Assembly (NCBI GenBank): GCA_011319805.1
Contig: SJRY01000038.1
Span: forward strand, 248,001 to 312,000
DNA length: 64,000 nucleotides
Direction of reading: 5' to 3'
Source: Macrocybe gigantea
Taxonomy: Eukaryota; Basidiomycota; Agaricomycetes; Agaricales; Callistosporiaceae
The notes beneath the pieces were generated by a model. The model did not search any database. It was not told where the DNA came from and saw only the letters and a program-made list of their open reading frames with translations. Shown here piece by piece: positions 1 through 11,069 of the stretch (positions are counted from its first letter, which is position 1; every line of letters begins with the position of its first letter). The translations under genes and the position numbers were made by a program.

Positions 1-498
1 TGACGACCAGACGCTAAAGGCTCCCACCACCTAGATGTCGCCGAATACGCCTTCGGATTTTCACTCAATCTCAACCGATTGTCACTCTTTTCTTTTTTTT
101 TGTTTCCATCTTCTCTTATAATTTTTAGATGCAAACAGTCACGCCCACTTTTCGCCCATTTTGTATTCGTGTCCGGAACACCTTACCTTTTCTTTCTGAA
201 CGTCGTTTTATGTAGTTAGATTCTTTTTTGTGGACTTGTGAGCTCTGACGAAACTTACGACTTTACAAACAACGGACGATCGTAAACAAGGACACAAGAC
301 ATTTGGCCTCGATACCCACAAACACTATACTTCACATTGTAATATTCTCATCGATGACGCATGGATCGAGGGACGTTCTTTTCTTTCCTCTTTTTTTTTT
401 TCTATCAGTGGTGCAGTACCGAGAATACAGTGAATTCTGAGTGCGATAACAAAACACGCCCATCACACGGCGCGTTCGGCCCGGGTGTCATGATATCA
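1..498. other. no recognisable gene
   Basis: T-rich stretches (around 85-120 and 380-402) and short open frames without recognisable domains. It may be the 3' flank of a gene outside the window. I see nothing I can name. Confidence 0.5.
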
Positions 499-639
499 TC
501 AGTGCTGCGGCGTGCCTTCGGCGCCTGCGCGCAGGCCCTCGAGAAACACTCTGAGGCGCTCGCGCAGCTTGGTCACCATCTCTTCTTCGTCGGAGGAGGG
601 TGGCGGCTGGAACGGGGGGACGATGACGGGATAAGCCAT
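499..639 (-). CDS. possible 46-aa acidic/amphipathic small protein
   Basis: A short frame starts at an ATG directly preceded by in-frame stops (TGA TAA) and ends in TGA. It encodes a Pro-rich start, an acidic stretch SSDEEE and a putative helix rich in Leu and Arg (VTKLRERLRVFLEGLR). Codon use is GC-rich at third positions like the real genes nearby, unlike the flanking AT-rich DNA, and this is the main reason to suspect coding. It could be a microprotein gene or the last exon of a gene whose upstream exons I cannot see. Function unknown. Confidence 0.3.
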   Translation of the reverse strand: MAYPVIVPPFQPPPSSDEEEMVTKLRERLRVFLEGLRAGAEGTPQH

Positions 640-1190
640 TATCACATATTAATGATAAACGTGGGGGCACCATTTGATCAAGGAGGTACTGGTTGCATGG
701 GTCAGAGCGGATTCATCAGAGTGATGTTCTCGAACTGGTGTATGAAAAGAAACGTGCACCGTACTTCTGCCTCGTCAATGGTCTAGACAAGAGATCAGTT
801 GCACTGGTCCGCAAGGATGTCTCGACCGTCAAGCGATCTGGACTCACAAAAACAATCGGGCCTCTGGAATTCCAGACAGAGTAAAACTCAGCGAATCCAG
901 AACACCAACGCGTAGGTGAACTTTGCAAAATGCACTGACCGATTCATGGCAGTTTGCCGTTGGATTCAATCGAGAGCGCCGTCTCAGAAACGTGTCACGT
1001 GGTGAGCCAATCACTGATATCTCGTTTCGTCAGCATTATCTCGGATCCGACGTCATCACTGATTGACTATTTATAGCCGCCGTGATAATCATCGTCTGAC
1101 CCAACGATAATCTCGACAAAGAGGCCTCTTGAATTACAGCAATATCTACAGCGATGCGATGGAAATCGAAAAGTACATTTATGTGTTGAT
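640..1190. other. intergenic, nothing recognised
   Basis: Only short frames lacking recognisable motifs. The 3' flank of the minus-strand quinone oxidoreductase lies at the right edge. Confidence 0.5.
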
Positions 1191-1996
1191 TTAGTGCTTG
1201 AAGTCGACACGAGCCACAGTGTCCCAGAAGAGCTGGCCTTGGATGTTGGCGACCTCGAGCTCCAATGTGGTCGGCGTGCGCGCTCCGTCCGTGCCAGAGT
1301 AGGTACCAGCGCCCCATGGAGATCCTGGAAGGAGAATAAAAGAAATAAAAAGATCAATAAAAAAAATCAAAAGGCGGCACGCAAGATCGTTACCTCCGTG
1401 GACTTCGCTGAAGCTAGCGAGCTGGGCAAAGGTGCGAGAGTAACCGAGGGGGACGTGGATCATGCCGTGGTGGGTGAAGGTCGACATGCTGTTGAGGGCG
1501 GTCGTCTCCTGGCCTCCGCCTGGCGTGCCAGTGGAGACAAAGGTGGTGACATACTTGCCGGCGAGCCCACCCTTGGCCCAGATGCCGCCAGTGGCGTCCC
1601 AAAAGGCCTTCCACTGGCCGGGCATGGTGCCGTAGCGGGTGGGGATGCCGAACACGAAGGCGTCGTATGTGACCAAGGTGTCGAGGTCCATAACGGGGTA
1701 GGTGGGCTTGGCCGGCGCGTGCATCTTGGTCAAGACCTCTTCAGGGAGTGTCTCGGGGACCCTGGCCGCCCGCCGATCAGCATGCCTTGCGATCTCCTGC
1801 GATGATGCGAGGACGGTACGCACTGGTAGATGGTGGCTTCACCTCCGGCCTTGATGATGCCTTTCTTGACAGCCTCGGCCACTGCGAAGCGATACGCGAT
1901 CAGTGAACAGAACAGAGAGATGAACGGGTCAGACACACGTTTGGCGATGTGGCCGTACATGGTGTAGATGACGATGGCGACGCGGGGGGGAGACAT
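1191..1996 (-). CDS. NAD(P)H:quinone oxidoreductase, WrbA/Pst2 flavodoxin-like
   Basis: A flavodoxin-fold FMN protein of the WrbA/Pst2/Ycp4 family, which reduces quinones by two electrons and protects against oxidative and quinone stress, usually in the cytosol or at the plasma membrane. Four exons read on the minus strand. The N-terminus VAIVIYTMYGHIAK is the FMN phosphate-binding loop, completed across intron 1 by LAEAVKKG. After intron 2 (Q|VPETLPEEVL) comes the large exon with FGIPTRYGTMPGQWKAF, the GTPGGGQE segment and the THHGM motif, all typical of WrbA. Intron 3 follows SEVHGG, and the last exon begins SPWGAGTYSG and ends in DFKH plus TAA. Every junction keeps frame and the family length of about 200 aa is respected, so the gene looks intact. 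A different-frame open stretch on the opposite strand (1194-1805) is a shadow. Confidence 0.92.
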
Positions 1997-3783
1997 GTTT
2001 GTGGGAGCAGAGGTGGTGGATTGAGATGGGGGAGATTGGGAGGTGGGTGAGTTGCGGCGGCTTTTGTACCGTTTTGGGCGGTGGTGTCGTCAGCGAAGTT
2101 GTTCTTCTGACTTTTGCTGGGGAAACACATGTGTCAAAACCAAATATCAGGTAATCAGACCCCCTCCGCCGTCGATTCGGACTGATGGCTTTTTGACGAC
2201 AACGGACATCGGTCAGGGCTTTTCGTTTTTGCTTACTTATAGGACGCGACGATGGACTATCAACCGATGCTCAGCTAGCAACGCGTGGGTCGTCGTGGGA
2301 TCAATCTGCACGAATTCGTCGTCCTGCGTCAGACGCTGTCCGTAACCAGTCCCGAGACTTGCCCCAATAGGTACTCATCCTCGCACACTCTGCTCCATGT
2401 CTCGTTCCAGCCACCCCTTTAGTATTTCGAAAAAGAAAAAAAAAATGATGCCAATTGAGATCACCCAGGCTCAACCATCGCGCTAGATAACAAACTTTCC
2501 CTCCGCGTCCCAGGCCGTTCCAGGCAGAGAGAGAATACGAGTTGCAGAAGAAGGAAAAGGCAGCCAAAGGAATATGTTTCCATATCCGGTCATACTCCCG
2601 GATCCGAAGTTTAGCCTCAACTCTCTGTCGTCCTTGTTCGGCAAATAAGAGAACTCTTCACTTCCATTGATGCACGTTGCTCGATTTGGCACATGTGATG
2701 GATGAAATGACAAGCCAAAAAAAAACACCATTTCTCTTGACAAAGATCAGCCACAACCATTTCCTGAATCGAGTCGCCGTTTCACTCGGTGTCTCAGGAC
2801 GATGGCGCTTCTATCGTCTAGCAGCCTGGCTTTCTCGTTAAAAAAAGGACATCCTTTCCGCCGGCCTGCGTCCTCTTGGCATAGTCGCTATGATTATCCC
2901 CACATCGTCCCAGGACGGCGCGATCTCTAGTCCAACATAGGAACTTTGAGAGATGTCGAGTGTAGATGCGCACCCCAAATCGGGTCAAGATGTATTATGG
3001 AAGGGCCAAGTGTCCATGTCCATGCCTCTTCCTCGTATGGTATCGCACAAAATGGATGTGCTTTACAAGACGGGCGCGCGGGCTTAAGCCCATCTTCCGA
3101 TTTACCTCGTATGTATATGGACCTCTCACATGTGGTCAGCCTTGCCCTAGTCGCAGACGGGGTCGCCCAAACATTGCTTGGCTGACAAAGTAGACGCTCG
3201 TATCACTCATGGCGAATGACAAGCCACTAGATGGTGCACACTAAGCAAGTCGCGAGTCCTGGGGCTTTTCATCTCGAAATGGCAATTTCTGTGCTTAGTT
3301 TCGTTCTCGCTAGCTGAATGATGTCAAATCGCTGGTAGAGTGCCTCATCAACACGACATGAGCATGCGATCTCTAGCGTCTTTATCATACACGTGGGCAT
3401 CGGTCACCCAACCGTTGGCGGACGTAGATTCTATCTCGTCTTTTGAATGATATCGATGCTGTCTCAGCAGAGACGATCGGTATTCAAATGTTCATGTTCT
3501 AAACCTCCGGTCTTGTCATGTCACCTTCGCTGGCCGTCATCAGAATTTAACGTCGACGATGATGACGGGCATGATGGTCGCAGACTCGCAGGAGCCAGGT
3601 GGACGGACACGTGACGTGCACGTTGCGGTCATGCCACCGTGCAAACGAGGAAGCGAAACCGAAAACTCAACACCACCGTAGGCGCCCGACATCGAAGCCA
3701 TCTCGTTCGCCGTGCCAGCCGTCCTGTGAGCGTGGGTCTCGAGCGCAGAAGGCAATAGAAACATTGTGAACGACTTGACAAGG
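1997..3783. other. long intergenic region, divergent promoters
   Basis: About 1.8 kb between the divergently transcribed quinone oxidoreductase and F-box genes. Only short frames (for example 2946-3193) without family resemblance. It should contain both promoters. No repeat or transposon feature was recognised. Confidence 0.5.
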
Positions 3784-5605
3784 ATGCCAGACCTCCCGGA
3801 AGAAATCTGGACGCAGATATTCGATCTGGCCGCGGACGAGGATGTCATATTCCAGTATGGCTTGCCGTCCGTCATGGCCGAGTCTGCCTGGTTCAAGAAC
3901 GTGTTCAACGAGTGGAGGCTGCGCACGCCATCTGACGCGATCAACCTTATCCACCGACGCAGTATGCGACAAAGAAGGTATGTGCGCCACACCAGCGACA
4001 ATGCTTATTTCCACGCTAAACTCATCCAACTTTATATTTTTTGGCGCTGCGCAGGCGATCATATCTACGTGCAAGACCTGGCGGCGCATCGGCGCCGAGT
4101 TTCTTTCCGCTGTCTCTTCCTGAGCGACCCGTCCAAGCTGCTCCTGCTATGCCAGATCCTAGACTCGTCCTCCTCCGCTGCATCCACCCTCTCGTCCTCC
4201 ATCGGCTGGTGGACGCGCCGCATTCACCTCTCACGCGATTTCACGAGCGCGAGCCGGCAGATCTCGACGACGGACCTCGAGAACGCGCTTACGTCTGTCG
4301 TGAAGCACTGCCCGAACCTCGAGATCTTCATCTCCGAGTGGCCCATGGGCACGACGTTCGGTCAGGTCGCAGACGCCATCTCTGTCTGCGCCGCGAAGAG
4401 CCTTCGCACGATCCACTGGACCGTGCCTCGTGACGCGCTCCCCAAGGTCATTTGGGCGCTCGACTCGCTCCCGTTCATCCTCTCCGCGCACATCGAGTTT
4501 GGCCCTCCGTCGTTCGAGGACGAGGACTGCGTCAACCTCGGCGCCGCGGCAGATTTGCGCCTCAGCTTGCCGTTCCTCCAGATGCTCTCGCTCAAGGGAC
4601 ACATGCAGGAGTTCCTGGAGCAGGCCGCGGCTGGCATCTGCCCTCCCTCCGCTCGTTCGCGTTCAACCGTGGGAACGATAGGGACGACCAGCCAGACGTG
4701 CTCGGTTTCCTCATGCATCATGGCTCGCGCCTGCTCCTTCTTGACATGTACTGCATCCCCGCCCTCGACGTTGCCCGGGTGCTCGATCTGTGTCCCATGC
4801 TCGAGACGTTCACGTTCAACGCGGACTGGCGCCTCCAACCACCGGGAGAGGAGATTCCTGTCCCTCCCGCGGCATCCTCAGTACCATCATTGACATCGCC
4901 ACCTCGCAGCGACAGCAACACCATCACGCTCGCGCAGTCCCCGCAACGATGGTACACATGAGCAAGCTCGTGAATCGGCCGCACGACAACATCACCTCGA
5001 TCGGGCTGCACGGGCTCAACTATGCGTTCGGCGTCGGCGTCGCGGCGTCGTATGGCACGGTCGATCCGCTCAGCTCGCGCGTCATCCAGCGCTCAAACGA
5101 CCTCAACGTCGCCGCGCTCAACCGCACCAACTTTCCAAGACTGCAGCGCGTGCGCGCGCTGAATCCGTCCGTGCTGATGGAGCTCCATCAGGCGAACGGG
5201 CCTGCGGAGGACGGCGGGATGGAGCGGTACGACCGGTGGTGGAGTCAGCTCAGTTTGGCCGGCGTGCGGCTCGAGGACTGCACGGGCCAGCTGCTTGGCA
5301 CGCTCCCCGCGCTGGAGGGGGATGATAATGAAGATGAAGATGAGGACGAGAACGAAGAAGACGAGTACGAGTACGAGTACGGGGACTCGGAGGGGGAATA
5401 TGAAAGCGATGAGTATGACTATGACGATGATGATGAGGAATGGGAGTTTGACATTCCGCCCATGCCTAGCGAGCCGTCGACGTCCAACGTCCAGGAACTC
5501 AGACAGCTGCTGGAGGAGTGCAGGATTATGGCCCAAGGCAGGGAAGAGCCCCTGTTCCCGCCGCCCATGTTTGGCGAGATGGCCATGGGCGCTGGTTTTA
5601 TGTGA
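3784..5605 (+). CDS. F-box-like protein with acidic tail, four apparent frame breaks
   Basis: Resembles the large Agaricomycete F-box-like family of putative SCF ubiquitin-ligase substrate receptors. The start is the ATG of MPDLPEEIWTQIFDLA, a classic F-box opening; the frame also extends upstream to a GTG. One intron lies at about 3978-4054 and exon 2 begins AIISTCKTWRRIGAEFL. Reading then moves frame by one base at four places: near 3962, near 4107 (after GAEFL), near 4633 (before GWHLPSLRSFAFN) and near 4945 (before MVHMSKLVNRPHDN). Each change has the sign of a one-base deletion, and no in-frame stop interrupts the correct frames. The C-terminus has conserved blocks (GLHGLNYAFGVGVAA, RLEDCTGQLLGTLP), then an Asp/Glu/Tyr-rich tail and TGA. 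It is either a young pseudogene or an intact gene with assembly deletions. Confidence 0.75.
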
Positions 5606-6222
5606 TATAGGCGTGGTTATGTTGTTGAGGTGATACCCAAATAGTCTTTTTTTCGTGAACGCGTAGAAAGTCCGGATGTCGATGGTGTGGTTGGTGGCAC
5701 TGAATTTTTCAGTGTTTCCTGCCCCGAAATGCCTTAAGATGCGTACGTGTCTATTACTTTATGATTACGTCGTGCCTAAAGCATACGGGCTGCTTTAGTG
5801 CCTCGTCTGACATACTAGACCCCAGTGTCAATGTCTGCTTTGACGCCATACAAAAGTGCCGCCAATGCATGATATTTGGAAATCTCCGAGAGGCAGGTGG
5901 ACGAATCAAGGCTCGAACGGCGATCTTTGTGTATAGTCAAGGCACCCAGTCCATGCAGGTATTCAAGAGTCTCAAGTACAAGGAACACAACAACAATGGA
6001 GAAAGCACTTAATGGAGGTAGCTCAGCAGCGTTTCTCTGTGAGTCCATGCCAGCCTCGCCGCACCAGCGCCGACAGCGGCGACCAACAAAGGCTTGCGTA
6101 GTATGCGCACCACGTCGCGCGTCAGATGAGCATAATATGCCATGCCCGAAGCTCCACTGCAAAGACGCGAAGCAAAGGTCAGAAAACGGGCTGCAGCAGC
6201 ATATGAAGCTGATGTTGCCGAC
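5606..6222. other. intergenic between convergent genes
   Basis: Short frames only (for example 5815-6162 minus). No domain recognised. It probably holds the 3' UTRs of the F-box gene and the dehydrogenase. Confidence 0.45.
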
Positions 6223-7462
6223 TCACTTTCGGAGCGAGTTGGCGCGCTCGTCGATCATCTTGTACACGCCCATTTTGAACTCCTCCTTGGGGACCTGGAA
6301 GACGGGGCCATCGTCCGTCAGCAGCCAGGCAGAGCCGCTCGATTCGAAATCGGGGTCCGTTGCGGCATAAAAGATGGCACCAGCGACGCGCGAGACAGGA
6401 GTAAGAGGTATGCCAGCCAGGAAGAGCTTTACGTGAGCTGGCACGATTCCCGTGTCTGTAAAACATGAGATACGTCAAGACGAGAGTTGAAAAGGACGCT
6501 GACCTGCAAAGAACGGGTGGATAGAGCCTACCCTGATTTCCTGCGCCAGGAAATCAAGGTGAAGCGATCGCATAATACCCAGAACGGCGTGCTTTGATGC
6601 GGTGTACATCGCTGCTCGCGGAATCGCAGACCAGGAAGCTACAAAGAGCGAACCAGTGTCACTTTTTCGTTCGTTCCAAGGAGGTCAAAGTTACGAACCC
6701 ATAGACCCTATCATCGTTAGAGACTTCAGAGACCCAGGCTTACGATTGAGGTTCAAGTAGTGAATGGCCAAATGTGCGGCTGATGCGCAGGATTGACACA
6801 CTGTCAGCGAAAAGTATCAAGGATGAAGTGCTCACTATACGTAACGCCCGTAAGGTTGACGTCGAGCGTCTTGAGATTGGGCTTGGATGGTTTTCCGTCT
6901 TCCTGCAGAACGACGTGCGTGAATGCTCCGATTTCTGACACACCGGCGTTTGGGACCTGAGAAGGCGGCTAAGCACAATCATACTTTGAGAGAAGCAAAG
7001 CACATACGACAACGTCGACTGAACCAAAACGTTTCATGGCTAGCTCGAACAATGCAACTTGGTCGTCCCAGACTGTTACGTTGCACCTGACGGCCACCGC
7101 CTGACTGGAGAAAAAAAGTCAAGATGTCGCTCGAGTGAGCGTCAACGAACGTACCCGCCAGATTTTCCGATCTCTTGCACTGTCTTCTCTGCATTCACAA
7201 TGTCCAAGTCCCCAATGACGACCTTGGCGCTTCATGGTCGACAGCGGCTTCGTGAGTGCACGTTCGTACTGTGAAGGGTATAGGCTTTACCCATGTTCTG
7301 CAAACCGCAAGGCCGTCTCTTTTCCTATTCCATTCGCTGCACCTTGAAGAGACGTTGGCTGGCAGGAAGGAAATAACGCTCAAGCTCACCTGTGATGACT
7401 ACCACACTGTCTTTGACGCGTTGCGCGTGTCGGAAGAGTTTGTCGTCTGGAATGGCCGTCAT
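6223..7462 (-). CDS. short-chain dehydrogenase/reductase (15-PGDH-like)
   Basis: Classical NAD(P)-dependent SDR with a Rossmann fold, with about six introns. The start is the ATG of MTAIPDDKLF; the open frame further upstream begins only with TTG. Exon 1 ends VVVITG and exon 2 gives AANGIGKETALRFAEHG, together forming the TGxxxGIG cofactor-binding motif. Then come AKVVIGDLD (acidic residue after beta-2, suggesting NAD preference), CNVTVWDDQ, the PNAGV motif (NAG), LTMIGSMGS (catalytic Ser region) and MYTASKHAVLG (catalytic YxxxK). The C-terminus IPLTPVSRVAGAIFYAATDP resembles 15-hydroxyprostaglandin dehydrogenase-like fungal SDRs. Frames agree across all junctions and the gene ends NSLRK plus TGA, so it looks intact. 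The natural substrate cannot be told from sequence. Confidence 0.9.
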
Positions 7463-8244
7463 TATTTCCCCAAAAATTTTCCTTGGGATCAACGAGTGGT
7501 TGGGATTTGTGGACAAGTTTCAGTGATCAGGGAAGTAGCGGTCCATGTTGCCCTAAGATATACGGACAGTCAGGCATGTCAGTGCGCACGAGACCCTTTT
7601 GAGTAAACTGCTGATCGGCTAAAAGTGCCCTGACGTCGCCGGAATTCTTTACACATGCACTAGCAATCGAAAGTCGCTTTTCACATCTTCAATAGGCTCG
7701 ACGGACAGAATGTCATGATCCTACAATAAAATACAAGACATCCGGATACACAAACTACCGCTGGCTTTCGGTCAACCCTGCGAACCGGCAATGACCAGCC
7801 GTCGATGAACTGTTGCAACACCCACCCACCCGCGATTACTCCACTCTTATCCCCTGAAGCTTGAAGACTCGTCCACTTCTCGTAGACGATGGTCTCATTC
7901 AGTTAAGGTCGGAGATATCAAAGACTTGTCAACAATCGACCATTCAGGTCTTCCGAGGACATTTATAGGTCTGGCGCTCCCTCGAGCATGGCTTTCTATA
8001 GTCCTGTTTAATGGGATAATTGTGCTTCATATGTCGAAGGATGGAGCACATCCAACGATTCTAGGCCGTGGTGGATGTTTTACCATCACGTGCTCGCCGC
8101 GACGCGACGCGAGTCATGTGGAACTGCCCTTCTCAGCTTCAAATCAGCGACGCGTCTGGAGAACAATGGAGAGTATGACTGTGATTTCGGGAGCTGAGTT
8201 GAACGAAACGTAAGCTATTGCATCTTACTTTACTCCCGACCGCC
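7463..8244. other. divergent promoter region between SDR and FunK1 kinase 1
   Basis: Intergenic DNA between divergent genes. A CACGTG box at 8087-8092 lies about 150 bp before the kinase start; the same box precedes the other four kinase loci. The open frame at 7926-8213 has no recognisable domain. Confidence 0.5.
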
Positions 8245-10925
8245 ATGGCGAACTCAATTATTCGCAACCCCAACAACCTTGAGGCAGGCTTGAATCTAGA
8301 CTTTATGGAAAACTACACGACTCTGGCAAACGAGACATTCTCCGAGTTCATGAATAGGTATGTGCCTTTCAGGGAGGACAATACACGCCTAGGAGTACTC
8401 TGCAAGCGTGTTGGCCGCGCGTTCGACGATGTTCCAAAGGCACAAGACATCGCAGAAATGTCCACGTCTTTTGTGAGCATGCGTTTTTAGGCTCGGGACC
8501 TCTTTCTCATACCGGATGTCTCTTAAGATCAAAGGGCTAAACCGCATTGTCGCGTTGTTTCGACCTCAAGAGAGAATCGCATTCGCCGACATGAACCAGT
8601 CCTACCTAGGTGTATGCATCGGCTCGACCTTCCCCGGCCGTGGACGACCAGCGAAATTGACCTGGGAGTCTGCTTCGCTCCTGTGGGAGCTGAGCAACTC
8701 CGAGGATGATGATCCGATTGACGGATTAGGGGAATGCAAGCGAACAGAGGCAACGTACAACCGACGCACGATCCACCGAGCGCAACTCTGCTCTTTGGCT
8801 TTCAACCTCTACTGCGTGCATCGAAGCTGCTTTGTTTACGTTGTTGGCATATACGGACCCACAATGCGCGTATACAGATTCGACCGCTGCGGCATAGTGA
8901 CTTCATCAGCCTTCAATTACGTGCAGCATCCCCAGCTTGTGTTTCATTTTCTCTGGCGCGTCGTCCACCCTCCCTCTGGTCAACAGCACGCTGTTACTGG
9001 AGGCGACCCAACCATTTCTTTGCTAAATTATGACGAATTCGAACGTGTATTTGAGCGTCTGCTCAGAAAAGAACCGGATCTGGTGTCAGTCAAAGAAGAA
9101 ATACGAAAACATGCGCTATGGATTACCGCCTATATCGACGACGACGACCACCCAGAATGTAGGTTGATGCCATTTAGAATTACAACATGCATTGCTGAAG
9201 GTCCCGTCACATAGCCGCGGTCAACACAACAAAATTCTCAACGGCGAGTTGGGAATACGGTGCGTCGTTTCTACTTTTCTGGCCAAGCATTTACCGATTT
9301 TACCCTTGTGCTCAGACCTTCGTCCATATCCCCAACGAACAGTCAAACTCTTTGCCTTCCGCGAGGTGTACTCACTCGTGGAACTTTTTGGAAAGGCCAC
9401 AGAAGTGTTCAAAGCGTTGTTGCTCGACGACGAGGACCCAAGCCGCGATCGTATCTGCATCCTCAAAGATTCGTGGCAACAATGCTCATGGTGGAGCGAA
9501 GACTACCTCCACACACGCATCAAGCGGCACGCCGCCAACCCGCTGGTCCGGAAGCAGCTAAAGAACTCGGTTCTCCAGCTGGACCTTGAAAAACCCGGAG
9601 AGGCCTCGCGCACAGGATTCGTCGAGAATCTGGGCGCGCATGATTTTCGTCACCACAGTAGAGCAGAAGAGTTTGGCTTTGTGACGCAGTCAGCTCGGTT
9701 GCGGGCTGAAGAAGGCGAAGCAGACCCTGCTTCCGACGACTATAGCCGCGTAAGGATAGTGACGGGCAGCGTTGGGCGACGACTAAAGACTTTCAATAAA
9801 ACACAAGAACTAATCCGTGGTGTACGAGATGTCATCAGAGGTGAGTATATTATCCCATCCCCTAAACCCGGCATGACCGAGCTTTGTCTTCGCAAGCCCT
9901 CGAGTTTATGAGGATCTGCGGCGTGATTCATCGCGACGTCAGCGAAGCAAATATACTATTTCATGCAGACACAGAACTTGGTAGCGCGTTTCTGCATGAC
10001 CTTGATTGCAGCTCGCCATACCCATCCATTCTGGATCCGGATCCAGAAGCTTTCATGACAGACCTCGACGGGGAATTGCGCCGATGGGTAGTGAGTTGAC
10101 CCTACTCGAATCCATCGCTTACTGCTCTGATACTGCCGTTACTTATCAAAGGGAACTCCCCATTTCATGGCTCTGGAAGTCACGAAGGAGAACTGGGAGC
10201 CACTGCCGCCGCATGCTCCTCATCATGATCTGGAGTCTGTCTTCTGGGTCCTTATCTCCATGATCATCCAGCACACAGAGTGCGAGAGCCACAGACGGAA
10301 AGAGCGGCCAACCCTCAGCTCGTATTTCCCGTCCAAGGACTACATACTGGCCGCGGTGAAAGAAACTCGTTTGGGAGTTTGGGACAGACTCACGGTCAAG
10401 GACAACTCGCCGCTGAACGACCTCATCGAGAAGCTTGCAATGGTCTTCCAGTCCCATTCTTTTGCCCGGCGTGATATGGCGGAGGAGCGCGGCGTAATCG
10501 CACCTTATGCCGATGCAGGCACCCTGCTCAAGCTGATAGACGAGGCCCTAGAGGCGCCCGGGTGGCCCGAGAGTGACTCAAGTATCCCTAATGCGTTGGA
10601 CTCTGGATGTATCTCTACTTCGAGCCAATCGACGAGCGATGAGGGGACATGCCATTTTTCAACCCCTGCGTCTTCTCAGGACGATCGTGACGTTTCCGCA
10701 CAGTCCGATCAGGAACCGCCGAAGGGGGAGAAGAGGAAACGATCTTCTTCCGATGGAGATTCAGGCGCGCCGAAGAAGGCGAAGAAAGACGCTCGAGTGC
10801 ATGAGGTCGAAGAGAAGGAAAATCGTAAACCAAGCCAGCAAACAGAGGAAGAGAAGGCTGAACCTGTGAAGGTGGGATGGAAAGGTCAAGACGAGTTTCA
10901 TTCACAGCTCCGAGACCGGCTTTGA
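8245..10925 (+). CDS. FunK1-type fungal protein kinase 1
   Basis: Fungal-type protein kinase (FunK1 family, expanded in mushrooms). Start MANSIIRNPNN; exon 1 ends at 8472 and exon 2 begins at 8528. The N-terminal region holds FMNRYVPFREDN, the analogue of LDEFFxKYxP in the other copies. The large middle exon has SCFVYVVGIYGPTMRVYRFD and the GGDPT motif. The kinase part begins LFGKATEVFKALLL, with ICILKDSWQQ supplying the probable ATP-anchoring Lys. The catalytic loop is IHRDVSEANIL (HRDxxxxN intact). The usual DFG is replaced by HDLD, as in the paralogues here. GTPHFMALEV stands where the activation segment ends, and HHDLESVFWVL follows. The C-tail is Lys/Glu-rich and looks like a nuclear localisation signal (KRKRSS, KKAKK). 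It ends at TGA 10925. It is the most divergent of the five and I saw no frame break. Role and substrate unknown. Confidence 0.88.
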
Positions 10926-11069
10926 TCACCGCCGCAAACTTGTACTTATTGTAGGCACACAAGGACTAGTGATTGACAAACGTATGGGTACTTAGCAAAC
11001 ATAAAGTATCGTCACGTCATCAAATCAAGAATACATCCAAAATATCGAGGAGTATATAGATACGCCCGT

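Noticed and set aside
1194..1805. 203-codon open frame on the plus strand
   Set aside because: Antisense shadow of the WrbA-type gene; it crosses that gene's introns and has no domain.
2946..3193. Two overlapping plus-strand frames of 75-79 codons
   Set aside because: No motif, no coding-like codon bias and no splice context linking them to a gene.
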